A stretch of 64,000 nucleotides of DNA. Origin: Brachypodium distachyon (taxonomy: Eukaryota > Streptophyta > Magnoliopsida > Poales > Poaceae). Shown piece after piece: positions 22,290-35,398 of this stretch. The stretch spans positions 25,659,001 through 25,723,000 of the forward strand of contig NC_016131.3 of assembly GCF_000005505.3 (NCBI RefSeq). Reading direction: 5' to 3'. How positions within the stretch are numbered: position 1 is the first letter of the stretch; each line of letters begins with the position of its first letter. Both the position numbers and the translations under genes were made by a program. The notes under the pieces were generated by a model. That model saw only the letters and a list, made by a program, of their open reading frames with translations, ran no database searches and was not told the DNA's origin.

Positions 22290-24599
22290 TCACACCGGTC
22301 GAGGGGTAGCTTCCGCTTGAGGGACTGTTACAGACCGCAGTAGTTCCAGCGAGCTCGATAGCCCAAGGAAATGCGAGAGGATGGTGTTGGCTGAAGCCTG
22401 TCCATGACGAGAGACAATGTCAGTTGAACAATTAATCTGACTAAAACATACCATGCGTTGGTTCAAAAATATTTGAATACATTTCTAGGATGGGAAGCAG
22501 AGAGTGGCAAGTGGAAAATGTCATCCTATGATTGCACAATCTAAAGGGTGAATTTTCAATTATGCCGAAGTCCTGACCTAGGATGTTCTACTATTTGGTG
22601 AAGATTGAACATTTCGTTACGAACCCTGTAGAGTAATGTTCGCATTACGAAGTCAAACAAACCACTTTGTAAGTTGGGAGGAAAATGCACACCACTGGAA
22701 GCTAATTCTTACTGACAATGATCAAAATGAAGGAAAGAAACAATGCCATACCTGAACAAGAAAAACATCTAAAGCGAGGACAGGACTCTGGCCAGGGGAT
22801 ATTCCCTGGTAGTAGGGCACCGAGGAGGTTGTGAGAGCTTTTGCTACCAAGGCACCAACAGTTGCCTGCATCCCAAGAAGTGCAGCACCCATTCCAATAA
22901 CATTAACCACAACACTGTTTCTCAGATTTTTCACCACATCGGCACGTGGAGGAGCCTGGAGAAGGAACACTCAATTTAGTTTTGGCTAAAATGCATATAT
23001 AAACACAACCAAATATTACTATGTCAGTTTCAAACAAATCAAGTAGCAGGCTACCATGTGGCGCATATACCATAATAATGCGATACCGTCAAATCAGTGA
23101 GGTTCAAGATGACGAGTTGATTGTAGACAGGTAAGGAAGGTGATACCAGTGAGTGCATAGGAGCGACGATTCTTCAACAAAGAAAGCAATTGTGCAGTGG
23201 AAGATTTTTTCAGCAACAGGAGTACCTTTGCAGGTTCGGTCGATGTTCTCCTAAGTCTTTCAGAAAGACGGATATAGCTAAACGACCGAAATACGGAGAC
23301 AAAGGCTGCAATGATACCAACTGCAGTTGCATAGAATGTAAATGGAGCTGTTGCATTCCCAGTAGCCACTGCAGAGAACGACAGAATTCCAGCCGAAACA
23401 GTTGTGCACACCAACTGAGACCAGAATCCCAGGGTACCCAAACTGCCAAAATAACGTCCTGTTTTCTCTAGTCTTTTGCTAACCTGCAAAACAAGGAAAA
23501 CAAAACAGAGGAAAGCTAATGCGTGAGTCAAGTAAATAGCACGTACAGAAAGAAAGTGTGACATTATCGGAATCTTTCCTAAAGTTTTCAATCTAAAAAT
23601 AAGCAAGTGTGACAATGGAGTGATGGACCATGAAAACCATGGGGCAAAACAGCACGAAAACACTGGATTTACGGTTTTAACCTTTAGCCACAGACTACAC
23701 TAAGACTGGAATGTCAAAAAGAGCACATAACACAAGGATTGGAAAAGTTACAGCAAAAACTTCAGAAACATAAATAAATAAAGGACCAACCAGGCACTAG
23801 CACCGCCAGAGTCCCAGAAACCCAGTGACATTTTTCTAAACGAACAGGAAACCAGTAGGGATCATGTTAAAGTCACCGTCTCGCGGCAATAGTAAGTGAG
23901 ATTTTGATAGAAACAATTATGAGTGTGCATCCAAGTGGAAAATGAAGTGTGGTTCTTCTTAGTTAGGTCTAAATATAATGGTGATTCAAACCGGAGAATA
24001 ACTAGATGCAAAACACGTGTGAAGAAACAAATACATCCCCCAAAACACCCTGAATGACTACAGGTATGGCTCCATTCCTTCATACCAGCCTGCTCTGCCC
24101 TGCAGAATGGATTTGCTACAGCATAACAAGAATTGCGCAATTTAGTCTGCACATTCTCGATAGAGCACAGCTTCCCAATCATCCTTGCAGCAATCGGCAA
24201 AACGGACACGCACATAAGAGGTTCTTCCAAGGAGCTAAATTCCCCCAATCAGGCAACAGAAATCGTACTAGCACGACGGTATCACTAAATGCAGTGGGGC
24301 TCGACAGATCAGCGGAAGGGTTGAGTGAGGGAGGGAGAGGATACCTGAGCGAGCTTTGCGCGGTCGGCCTCCTCCTCGGCGGACGGCGGCGCGGGCTCGG
24401 CGGGACCGGGCGCCGCGGCCGCGGCGGCGAGGCGCGACGGCGTGCCTCGTCGGGCCGCGGCGGAGTAGGGGGCCGCGCGGCAGGGAGCGGAGACGCACGG
24501 CGCGAGAGCTACTACGGAGGAGGACAGAGACCGCCGCGTTAGCGTCGGGAGAGGCGGCCGCGGTGGCGCCGCCGCCGGCGAGAGCAGGAGCGCCTGCAT
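22290..24599 (-). CDS. TIC21: chloroplast inner-envelope protein TIC21/PIC1 (DUF3611 family)
   Basis: Exons on the minus strand: 24599-24345, 23483-23226, 22955-22752, 22397-22290; 825 nt, 274 aa, all GT-AG. Residues 1 to about 75 are Ser/Ala/Arg-rich with few acids, as in a plastid transit peptide. The mature part starts near SKRLEKTGRYFGSLGTLGFW and holds about four hydrophobic segments, including FWSQLVCTTVSAGILSF, FYATAVGIIAAFVSVF and VIGMGAALLGMQATVGAL; PYYQGISPGQSPVLALDVF and ASANTILSHFLGL are family hallmarks. TIC21 (also PIC1) has been described both as a protein-import component and as an iron permease of the inner envelope. The ATG at 24599 starts the transit peptide; the open frame continues upstream to an ATG at 24662, which lacks transit-peptide character. 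Confidence 0.92.
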
Positions 24600-25338
24600 T
24601 TTTTGCGCGTGGGTTTTGGAAAGGGTCACGGGTTTCTCGCCGCTTCTTCGCTTTGGGAACAAGGCATCCCCATTCGTCTCTTCTTCAGTTCAAGTTCAAA
24701 AGTAAACTTGTGTTGTGTTCGATGTAATCACATAGAATTCAGTACTCCTTCGTTTCATAATTTTTGTCCCAAATTTGCACAAAAATAGATGTATCTATTC
24801 ATAAAAAGTATCTAGATACATTTTGACTTTTAATTTTGACAGGTTTTTAAACAGTTTTCTAAGAAAACACCACAGGTAAAAGAAACTTCCTCCGATCCAT
24901 ATTAAGTGTCTCAGACTAAGTACAAGTCTGTACTAATTTAGTACAAAATTTGAAACAATTATTGTCGATCGGAGAAAATATGTTTAGCTTGTATTTGCGG
25001 TGGTTTGGTTTTACTTCTTTGCTGCGGTAATTTTCAAATACACGAAAATTTAAGTGATATATGTCCCAAATTAAGCGGCTCTTATGTTTTTAATATGATA
25101 GTACTAAAGTTTATCTAAAACACCATTTGTTTACAGAAACCATTCTGACACAAAAAGCAGTAAAAAATCATAGAAATCAATTTGCAGATTGCAATTCTTT
25201 CCTTAAAAAGAACAGTAGAAGAAATTCAGACCCACACAAAAGGTGAGAACAAGGAAGCAACCGCCGCGGCACCACACGCTCTCCTCTCGCGCCACCGCCG
25301 CCGCTTCCCGAATCATCCACCGTCGCCCAAGTCCGATC
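24600..25338. promoter_or_regulatory. divergent promoter region between TIC21 and the YjbQ gene
   Basis: About 740 bases separate the two start codons. The centre is AT-rich and contains MITE remnants (24739-24840 and 24886-24980). No TATA box is obvious enough to call. Confidence 0.45.
24886..24980. mobile_element. degraded Stowaway-type MITE
   Basis: Left end ACTTCCTCCGATCCATATTA and right end GTCGATCGGAGAAAATAT are imperfect inverted copies. It lies in the TIC21/YjbQ intergenic region. Another CTCC-ended piece (GTACTCCTTCG at 24739) lies 150 bases to the left without a matching right end. Confidence 0.5.
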
Positions 25339-27906
25339 ATGCAAGCGGCAGCAACCTCGTCGGCGCTGGCGCTGTCGCCGGCGCCGCCCATCTCCCTCTC
25401 CCTCTCCCTCTCCGCCGCCGCCCCCACGCGGCCCCGCCGCACCGCCGCGCGCGCCGGCGCCGTCCGGTGCGACCTCGCCGCGCCCTCGGCTCCCGCCTCC
25501 TCCCCGGCCGCCGCCCGCTGGGCCCAGAGGACGGTCGTCATCCCGCCGCAGCGCCGGGGCTGCCATCTCATCACCCACAAGGTGCGCCTCGGCCTCCCCT
25601 CTCGTTCGTATTGGCATGCCCCTGGGCCCTGGCCCTGTGTGTGTTCAGCGTGGACGATGATGGCGCTATCGTCTTGTTGTTTATTACTTGGATACCTGCA
25701 GATTATGCACGAGATAAGAAGCGACCTCTCCGAGTTCAAGTGCGGGCTGGCGCATCTCTTCTGTACGTGATGCAGTTTGTGTTTCTGTACCTTGTTCTTC
25801 TGTCAGTCCTGCTGATCGAGTATCTAGGCACCTAGCAGTAGCAAGAGCATGCCGATTCGATTTGACAGATGATTAGTACTATTGATATTATGGAGTTACA
25901 TGGTTGTTTAGTGGAGGATTTGGTGAGAATCAATTGCACACTTGCACTGTTAAATTTGTCGGCAAGACAGCGGAGGTCTGTGGCACTGCTCGATATTCAA
26001 AGTTGGTCGCTCAATGTTTTTCATTGGAAGTTATGTGCTGCAAGCATGTTGTCATGTAATTTAGTTTACTGAGCACATTTGAAAGGTTTTCTTAAGGATG
26101 AGAAATTATCTCGGTTCCATAATAAAGGTGTAGGAGGTTACTAGTGGCCCTCAGGACACATGTTATTGACACACCAATGATATTTCCAGTGCAACTGACT
26201 TTGCAATGGTATGAAGTGACTCGCCCCTTCTTGCCTGCTGCATATAAAAAATGTTGACTAGGTACTTAGGAGCTGTGGAAGATTTCAAGCGATTTATAAA
26301 CTTTAGCATGTAAATAAATTGAGCGTGTGAAATAATGAGATGTTGAGTTTGTCAGCGACTTGTAATTACCCATTCAGTCAATCAGTTATCTAGGAGGCAA
26401 AAATATGTTGTGTTATTAGAGGAAGAGCAGAACTTAACATTCCAGATGGTGGAGTGTATCAATTAATGTCATTTGTTTAATTTACTTAAAGTATGGAGTA
26501 TCTGATGTTTGTTGTTGTGGGACAGTTTTTCGTTTTTGTTATAAACAGTAAAATGGTTATGCTCTGCAGTGCATCACACAAGCGCTTCACTGACCATTAA
26601 TGAGAACTATGACCCGGATGTCCAGACTGACACCGAAACATTCCTTAATCGAATTGTTCCAGAGGTAAATGGTGTGTTATTACGTTTTTGTTTCTGTTCA
26701 GGGATATCTTATTAGAATAGTCTTCTAATCTATGTTTCATTATAATCAGGGTACATCTGCTCCATGGAGACACACCATAGAAGGTTAGGATTTGAAGCCT
26801 CGAATGGCTGCTCTTTGGTGTTCCTTGAGTGTTCTTATTTAAATTATAGCATTATGTATAATGATGTACCTTTTATAGTGGTCCATTAGTTCTCTATGGA
26901 CTCTAAAAAGTTTAGTTCTCTATGGACTAGGGTCTAATCTTCGCATTCTATTTTGTATTCTCATAATTGTCGTACAAACTTAGGAAACTAATTACATGAC
27001 TACGTAAGCTGTTCTTGGCTTCCAGGTGGTTTATTCTATGAGATGTGGTTTTTCTTGTCTTCATTTCTGTTTTTGATAGGCAGAAACCATAATTTACGTG
27101 ATTAGATCACACACTAAAACTCAGATTGTGATTGCAGGACCTGATGACATGCCAGCACATATTAAATCATCAATGTTTGGTTGTGCCTTGACGTATGCCC
27201 CCCACCCTCCCAATAATCCATAGCGTCTGCAATAAATGAGTGACTGTCTAAAAAGATGAGTGACACTTTACTTTTTGCTTTAGGATTCCTATCACTAACG
27301 GGCGTTTCAACATGGGAACTTGGCAGGTGCTGGAAAATATTTTATTACATGCTTGCTAATACTATAGTATAATATTCTTAGCTGCATCTGCTCTCGGTAT
27401 TTAAAGTTCTATTTTCTTGATAGACTTGATTGAAAATCCAATATAATTTCTGGTTCAGATGAATAGATATGCTGTATTTTTTTTGTAGGAACTGGTATAT
27501 TCAGTGTATAAAGAGATCTAGTATCCACCTGTATCAGATCTGAGTTTAAACTTGACTTTTAAGTGCAATGACATACTCTCAATATTAGCAGCGACTAAAT
27601 GTGACTCAGGCATGCGTGTCCTAAGTTCTATTGCCGCATCTGACACCTGAACCCATTCATACTCCGGTATCCACGTCCATGTGCATGTCGGAGTGACATT
27701 TGCTATGATTTTATTTTGCCGAATCGGGTACCTGAATCCAATTCTGGTTCCAACACCTGCATCTCGTGTCATACTCTTGAGTGACACCACGTAATTCGAT
27801 AACTAATCTTGGTCATCCTGTTTTCTGTTTCCAGGGTATATGGCTCTGTGAACATCGTGATTATCCTACACCTCGCACGATTGTGATTACGCTCAATGGG
27901 ATGTGA
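25339..27906 (+). CDS. plastid-targeted YjbQ/UPF0047 family protein, 200 aa
   Basis: Exons: 25339-25581, 25702-25762, 26570-26664, 26750-26783, 27138-27192, 27284-27326, 27835-27906; 603 nt, all GT-AG. The first ~70 residues are Ala/Ser/Pro/Arg-rich and look like a chloroplast transit peptide; the rest (about 130 aa) matches a bacterial YjbQ in size. Family motifs: LHHTSASLTINENYDPDV (first conserved His and Asn), WRHTIEGPDDMPAHIKSS (His pair) and GTWQGIWLCEHRDYP near the C-terminus. Bacterial members have been reported to have weak thiamine-phosphate synthase activity, but the true role is unsettled, so I leave the function open. It is head to head with TIC21. Exon sizes and phases agree throughout. 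Confidence 0.88.
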
Positions 27907-30201
27907 ATGGTCAATGCTAGGAGCTGCAAATGCATTGTGATGATTTTGATGTCCACTAAATTGAAGCTTTTGCTCCAATTATGATATGAACTTCCGTGGT
28001 GAATCTTATTTGTAATCTTCTATATGTAGCCCTGTACAAGGGAGATAGATCGTATCCTTTACTAGCTTATTCCTACATTTGGTTAGTGTGATTATCTTAA
28101 ACATTTTAGCTGTGGCAGTTTGGTTCCCAGAAATATTTCATAATCGTTATGTTTACAAGTGAAAATGTCATGACATTGACTCTGCTGTTTTGACCAGTAT
28201 GCACAAAATTTCTTGAGTTTAGTAGTTAAGTGAGTAAATAAGGAAAACATGGGAGCGAAAAAATCGTGTTTGGTTGCATAAAACCTGCAGTCGTAAATGT
28301 GCAAGATTGAGTAACCCTATTGTTGGATGCCCTTAAGATTTCCATTTCTTCATGCAATGGGTAGGGGCAGTGTTGCAGGTTCACAGGTGGTGGTTTCTAG
28401 AATGTAGCAGCCACAGTTGGCGGCTCCCCTGTCAATTTTATCATACCAAGTTTTGCATGTCCTGGTGGTTCTCAAGTTAATAGTGCCTGATTACATCCAC
28501 TATGGTTGTGTGCCTGGTTAGTTCTTCCTCAGTACTTCTATTAGACCATTTTTTTTCTTCCTCATGCTATGGAATCGTATTTTATAGGATTCTTCTGGCC
28601 TTGTTTTCTGATCACTCAATTTCATCCTTGCAGTTATTTTCTCAGACTATTTATGATCTACACCTTTCAGTGAATATCCTTGACAGGAAAAAGTTTGCTG
28701 TTGTATTTAAAGGAGAGTACTTTGATCAATTACTAGAAACAAGCTCACGCCTGATGATTTCCAACAAAACTGAGTACTGGCCAACTGACAAGGAGACGTC
28801 ACGTTTGACCACCAGCTGGTGTAACAAGAACTTTTGTTCTTTGCTATCAGGACCCCTGTGGCCGGCCTGTGCAGCTGAACTGTCAGTTAGCTTGTGATGA
28901 CAACAGGAAGATATGTTTGCTGAGCTGTGGCGAATATCTGCATCATGGGAGTATGTCACTCGTTATTATTAGCCAGGGTTGCACTCCACTCCACTCTGAC
29001 TGTAAGTTTTCTCAAATCTTGCTGCATAGCTCTGCTTTTACAGCCAGATTTCTTCACCTTGAGGGCCTAGCCTTACAACATAGTGTTGGGAATGGGATGT
29101 GTTAAAGCTGATAACATTGATAAACATAGCAGGTACCCTTAAAGCACTGCATTAACTCTTGTAGACTAATTCATGATTAAAATTGATTGTGCAGCAGAGA
29201 TAATTGCTTTGGCAGAAGCCTGTCTTGTCCAGCCATCTTGATCTGTTCTAGTTGTCGAACCACTGTTGGATTGGACCTACCTGTGAAGTAGCTGTACAGC
29301 CAGCACGGGAATCTATTCCTTTGTTTCGACCCGTTCCGGCGTACCAAAATATGTTAGGAATTCTTGGGGAAAAAAAAGAAAATGTTGTGAGGCTGGACAT
29401 GTTGCTTTGAACATTCCATTCGGCACACCAGGCACCAAGTAGTGTAGGCGAAGCACATATGCATGCACGTACTAGCATTAATTAACAAATTACTCCCTCC
29501 AGTTCTAGAGGAACATGACGTTTTCAAAACTTTGACTGTCCACCTATTAAATATTTGCGTTGGATACTTGAAATCTACGTATAGATTTGTATCGAAAAGT
29601 ATTTTGTTGACGTTATAATTTTGTTGATCCTATGAATATATTCAGCCGAGATTACATTCCGAAGAATCAATTTCCAAGATGAGAGCTGAGAATGCTGGAT
29701 CATTATATCTCATCTTCTTCTGGTCCTCTTGGCCACTTGGATTAATTAGGCTACTCTGCATCTGCATCGAGGTGAAGTACAGAAAAAACCCTGCGACCCA
29801 GAAAACACGGCTGCGTGTTTATATGCTCCAGACACCGAACTCTGCATCACCCAACAGAGTGAGTTTCCTACTTTAAAAAGTTTTTACTAAACCAAGGCAC
29901 ATAGTTTCTTCTTTCTGCCTGCTTCCTATTATGGTAAATTCCGGGAGGCATTGTACCATTGAACAGTTATTGTTCTTGTAGTAAAAGACTAGAACGGAAA
30001 ATGGAATTGCGATTCGTAACAGTGGGGAATGACAATACAACCAGAGCAGTAAACAGCAAGTTTGCAAAAAAGGGTTAATCACAGGATCGTCAAAATTAGT
30101 GACACGAAATCTACAAACAGTAAGGTCGCCATCAGTAAGACTGAATCTTTTTTACTACCCTACCATCATCCATGGTTCCCTGTCAAGTTATTGCCAAGCC
30201 A
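27907..30201. other. spacer between the 3' ends of the YjbQ gene and the receptor-like kinase
   Basis: Holds the 3' UTRs of both convergent genes. A MITE-like end TACTCCCTCCAGTTCTAGAGG begins at 29491 but has no matching right end. An open frame at 28502-28897 has no recognisable motif and no codon pattern suggesting a gene. Nothing else is seen. Confidence 0.4.
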
Positions 30202-33200
30202 TCAGTAAGGAGTCTCGGCGGTGGAGGTGGAGGCTGCCGGCATCCTGTCGAGAAGCACGGCAGCGTCCCTCATGGAGGGCCTCTTGCCAGGCGCCATGGC
30301 ACAGCAGGCGAAGGCGAGCCTGAAGCAGCCAAGCAGGGTGTCCTCGTTGCCGTCTGCCTCGCCACGGAGCGTGGGGTCAGCCATCCGCAGCACGCGACCG
30401 CGCTGCTCATCAGCAGTGGCGGAGGCGACAGAGCCGGCGTGCCATTGGCACAGCTCCACCTCCGAGTAGACCCTCCCGGAGAGCAGCTCCAGGAGCACCA
30501 TGCCGAAGGAGTAGACGTCCCACTTGGCATTGGGCCGCAGGTTCTTGAGGCACTCTGGTGCCTGGTATGGCGGCGGGGCTGTCGACGAGGAGGAGGTGCA
30601 CGGGCTCGCCCCGGCACCCCCAGGCATCTGGGACAGGTCCGGCAGGCTGCTCGTTGAATGCATGGACCGCTTGCTCCCGAACAGTCGCGCTGATGCTCCC
30701 ACGCCGCTCCGATACATGCCCTCGCCGGACACTAGACGGTCCAGCCCCAGGTCCCCGATCCATGGCTCCATGTCAGCGCCAAGTAGGATGTTGCTTGGCT
30801 TGACATTCCCGTGCACGCCCTTCTTCTCGTGGATATATGCCAGCCCTCGCGCCACGCCCCGTGCGATCCGCAGCCGCGCCTCCAGGCTCAAGTGCATCGG
30901 TGATGACGATGCGCCGAACCGCCCTGAAAACCACCAATGTCGATAGAACACAGTGAGCAATCAACAACACCTGCAGCCTTTTCAATCTAAGAGAGAAAAT
31001 CAAGAAGCTATTTATAAAGATTTCCATATTAATCAAGACAGAATGTACTCCTTGCTATGTACTAGCCTAGTACATTTCCTTCAGGTTTTGCTTGATTCGC
31101 AAGTGAGGAGTAGTCCTGGTACTAGTACTAGTACTGTACCAGAGTTGGTAAAAGAAATCAGTGCTAAAAGTTGCAAATGATTTGTGCCATTAGTGTCAAA
31201 TGATAGGGAATTATGACCATGAGCAGTGCAAATATCACTGGCATTAGTACGGTACAGTACAGTACTAATTGCTGACCGACGCCATTGCAGCCTGAAATTT
31301 TAGCAGAATGGATCATGCTTGACCAAAGGTGCCATCTATGCAAGCAATCCAATGCAGTTATTGCAAGATAATGCAGGTAAGCAACAATGGATTCTAACAG
31401 GTGGGAGCTTACTGGTGAATGCGATGTTGGCGAGGCTGCCGTTGGCGGCGTAGTCATGTATGAGGAGCTTCTCGTCGGCGCCCCAGTAGAACCCCCGGAG
31501 CCGGAGGACGTTGGGGTGCCGGAACCGGGCGACGGCACGCACCTGCGCGTCGAAGTCCTTGAGCTTCTCGGCGCCACCGCTCTCGCCGATGCGCCTAACA
31601 GCCAGCGCCGTGCCGTCGGCGAGCACGGCCTTGTACACGATGCTCGACCCGGTGGCACCGAGGATGTAGGCCGACGCCTTGAGTAGCGTCTCCATCTCCA
31701 GCTCGCCGCCGCCCCCGTCCACAGTCACCAGCGTCGCCGGAGCCGGCGCCTGCGCCGCCTGCTGCTGCTGTTCGTTGTGCTTCTTGCTGTGGTGCTGCGG
31801 CGTGGTCCAGCCGATGAAGCTGCCGGGGTGTCTCCTCTTGATGTCCTCGTCGCCATCGGAGCCCGCGTCCGAAGACGACGCCGTGCAGTAGGAGCTTTCC
31901 GAGCCGTCGCTCTTCCTGCGGCCAATGCAGCACCCCGTGGACGTGGACGCCCTGTCTTCTCTAACTCCGGCGACGTCCATATCCACCGTCTTCACTGAGC
32001 CGTCTCCTCCTCGGGCGCTCTTTTGCTGCTGCGGCGGCGGCGCCATGCCACGCTCCCGCCGCCTCTTCCTGACATGGTAAACATACAAGAAGAGCGCGAA
32101 GAGAATCCCGACGCCGGCAAGGTCACCGGCAACAATGGCGACAATCGCCGCGGGCCGCAGCTTCCCCTGCCCACCACCACCCGGGCCCTGCCCCTCAGCG
32201 GCATCCCCCGGCGGCACACCTCGCCCCGAACTCTTGGGAATGGCCGCGAACGCCGGCGGCGAGTCGGTCCCATTAGGCGGCTTGGACAGCGAGGAGGGGA
32301 TGGAGCAGGAGCGGTCCAGCGGCGGGCCACAGAGCCTGGGATTCCCCTCGTACGCCGCCGCCGGCTGCGCGCCGAACACCCCCGCCGCCGGGACCGCGCC
32401 CGTGAAGTTGTTCCCCGACAGATCCACCGTCGCGTTCGCGGGCAATACAGCCGCGAGCATCACCGGGAGATCTCCGGTAAGCCTGTTGGAGGAGACGTTC
32501 ATCGTCCTCAGCTTGACCCCGCCGAAATCCGACGGTAGGGAGCCCTCGAAGTAGTTGTCGCTCAGATCGAGGACTTCTAGCGCGTCCCCGAGCCCGCCGC
32601 CCGGGAGCCCGCCGGCGAGGTAGTTGTTGGCGAGGGCCAGCGCGGCGAGGGATGGGAGGCGGAGGAGTTCTGCGGGAAGGGTGCCGGAGAGCGCGTTGTC
32701 GGAGACGTTGAGCTCCTGGAGGAGGCTGGTGTTGGGGTAGGAGGACGAAGGGACAGGGAGGGAGCCGGAGAGGTCGTTGCCGGCGAGCGAGAGGACCCGG
32801 AGCTCGGAGGCGTTGAGGAGGAGGGCTGACGGGAGGGTCCCGTTGAAGGCGTTGTTGGAGAGGTCGAGGTGGCGGAGGTGGGGGATGCGGGCGAGGTCGG
32901 CCGGGATGGTGCCCGAGAGCTGCGCGTTGGGGAGGACTAGGCCTATGACCCGGGACACCGTCGTGGCTGCCGCCAGAGACGCCGCGTCGATGGCGGCGGC
33001 GGTGGAGTTGGAGTTGGAAGTGGCGTTGACGGGCGGCGGTGGGGAGGTGGCGTTGGGGGAAGCGGGGAAGCCGTTGCACATGACGCCGTTCCAGGCGCAG
33101 GCGGAGGAGGAGTACTGGCCGGAGCCGGAGTCGGAGGGGGAGAGGGACCAGGCGGAGAGGACGCCGAGCGGGTCGGCGGTGACGGCGCGCTTGAAGGAGA

Positions 33201-33357
33201 GCAGCAGCGCGGCGTCTGAGTTTGCGCCGTCGTCGTCCAGCCCGCGCGCGCCGGGGACCGTCGCGAGCGCGAGGAGGAGCAACAACGCCGCCACCCCAGT
33301 GCCGCCGCCGACACCACCTTCTCCGCCGCCGCCGCCGCGCCTCCTCCTCCACTCCAT
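30202..33357 (-). CDS. LRR receptor-like protein kinase (LRR-III type), 888 aa, probable pseudokinase
   Basis: Two exons, 33357-31413 and 30923-30202 (2667 nt, GT-AG). Order of parts: signal peptide to about residue 39; LRR N-cap about 45-95 ending in CAWNGVMC; five or six leucine-rich repeats about 135-335 (LRHLDLSNNAFNGTLPSALL, LEVLDLSDNYFEGSLPSDF); transmembrane segment about 403-428 followed by RKRRRER; Ser-rich juxtamembrane region; kinase domain about 560-875. The kinase has lost key residues: the ATP-binding Lys is Arg (ALAVRRIG, about 588) and HRD is HGN (about 686-688, HGNVKPSN); the DFG Asp remains as DLG (about 706). Such changes are typical of this LRR subgroup and suggest signalling without strong catalysis. 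The protein would sit in the plasma membrane. Confidence 0.9.
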
Positions 33358-34135
33358 CTGCGCTTGGCCGCCGCGGCGCGAATTTGAAACTAATCAATCC
33401 CACAGCGGCACCGACAAGGACGCCATGGATGGGATGTGAGCCGAGTCGGGATGTACAGCCCGGAAGCCGAAGCCTGGGAGGCAGCTGCCAGGACTGGCTG
33501 GTGGCGGGTTGACCGGAGCTGACCGGACCTTGTCCGGAGATCGGCGCTAGGCGCTAGCTAGTGGAGTACTAGCAGTAGAGAAATGGAAGGGGGTCGGGAC
33601 GAGGAGGAAGAGGATGAGGAAGCAGCGGCAGGGTGGGCTGGCAATGGCAGGGCATGTGGGGGAAGGAAGGAGGAGTAAGGAAGGGCGTTCCACGCGGATT
33701 TTTATCAATTCATTGGGGTAAAAAAATTCGAAATTTTTGGGTGGGGAGATTCGAGAAGAAAGGAAGAGTGAGAGCAGTGCAGTGCAGCGGTCGTTTTCGG
33801 ATACCTGTCTCTCGACTCTACTGTACGCGGTCGACCGGCTGGCTGGCCCCGCGGCTTGTTGTACGAAAAAGTATTACTACGAGCCACCGGCCGAGCGTTA
33901 AGTAAAGTGTGGACGATCGCGATTCACGGATTGATGGCCAGGGCCTCGTAAAGCGTGACGTTGAGCTCGCAGCTCACGAAGACAGAGACAGAGAGTACGA
34001 GTATGTCCGTTTTTCGTGTGTACGCAAATTTGAAACATCGGCATATATATCTTTACAATTCAATTGGTTGCTTTCCAAATGGTAGAAGAGGAATCTCAGA
34101 AAACGTGACGTGCCCGTTGGTATAGGCCACGGTCT
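33358..34135. other. 5' UTR and promoter region of the receptor-like kinase
   Basis: GC-rich for the first ~300 bases, then mixed. No other gene or repeat is seen. Confidence 0.35.
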
Positions 34136-34330
34136 TTTCGGCTTTTAAGAGCGGCTTCTTCTAAAAGCTTCGTGGAAAAACCGCATCACAAATTTAGTTA
34201 GACTTTTAAAATAGTTTAGACCAAACTAGTTTAATAGCCTAATCAAATTTAGGTGGCAGCTTCTCCAGGAAGTTAGGGGAGGGCAGTTTTGAAGCCAGCC
34301 CAAAAGGCCGAAAAGAACTTGTCACGTGCT
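34120..34330. mobile_element. hAT-like MITE with TTCGGC ends
   Basis: Left end GGCCACGGTCTTTTCGGCTT and right end GGCCGAAAAGAACTTGTC read as inverted copies around CTTTTCGGC. The ~200-bp core has no coding sequence. A related but truncated copy occurs at 56829-56965. The target duplication could not be fixed. Confidence 0.5.
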
Positions 34331-35398
34331 ACTGCTTAAATTTCGGCCTATTATAAACTAATTTTTTTTTTGTGCCGTCGGTTTTCATCCGTTGCAAAGC
34401 TGTTAGTGAAGCGTGAAATGACCATACTAACCCTAGCTAGCTCGTTCCACACAAAAAAAGGCCTTCTGGACAGTGTTCTCCTTGCAGCTTAACATCGATC
34501 GATCATCGGAAACTGCCGGCCTTGGTGGTTGGTCATAATTCCGAGGGATCTTGTGAGTAAATAGATATATATTCATCCATGCAATTATCAATGACATTTT
34601 TCATCGTCCCACAAGGATATATCAAATTCGTGCAGAGATTAATTCCCTGCCGGCCCACTCATCAGAACGACGATGCTACAGGAGGAACAACAACAACACG
34701 CTGTCAGTTGTCACATTGCTGTGCACAAGCTAGCTAGTAGTGCACGTACTCTCGCATGCACGACCGAATATATGTGAAAGGGGATCGATCAGCATGCAGC
34801 TAGCTATAGCTAGAGACACGTACTGCAGATAGAAAGAGCACGTACGGGAATCCTGATCGATTTTATTCGATGCAACTTTGGCCCTTGTTGGTGCATGTCC
34901 CATCCCATGAGCAGTGTACTATACGTGATCGATGTTGTGAACACGTATGTACGTACAGATGGATCGATGGTGTAAAGTGGCCCAGCTGCTAAAGGTAGCT
35001 ATACGTAGGGATGCATGCAGTAGTAACATGGCGTGCACTCTTGTTGGGTGTACGAGTACATGCATATGTCGAGTCGGTGCATATATATTTTTCGTTTCAA
35101 TACATGCTCTAGCTCATGCACGCAGGTTTCTGTAATGTTTGTTCCGGCTAAAGTTTATTACGGAGTAATTGCTTACTGGTATCATCCAACGTCATGGAAC
35201 GGGACGGCGCAGCTAGCAGCTGCAGCGCACCTACGTGTACGTTATTATTAGGCCGATCGGACGATAACCCATTAATGCATGCATGATACGGATAATAGAG
35301 CACATCGACCATCCACGTACGGCAAGTGCAGAGGCCCCACTCATCAAAAGTGTCTAAGGAACACGTTGTCACATCACTGTGCAAAGTAGGGTAATTAA

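Noticed and set aside
23862..24248. 128-codon minus-strand frame inside TIC21 intron 1
   Set aside because: Within an intron, no recognisable domain, cysteine-rich random-looking translation.
28502..28897. 131-codon plus-strand frame as a small gene
   Set aside because: Low-complexity Ser/Leu-rich start, no motif and no splice or regulatory context.
32273..33439. Long open frames on both strands over the receptor kinase exon (376 aa minus, 220 aa plus)
   Set aside because: Very high GC makes stops rare; residues are Arg/Pro/Ala-rich without structure, while the kept frame shows LRR and kinase motifs.
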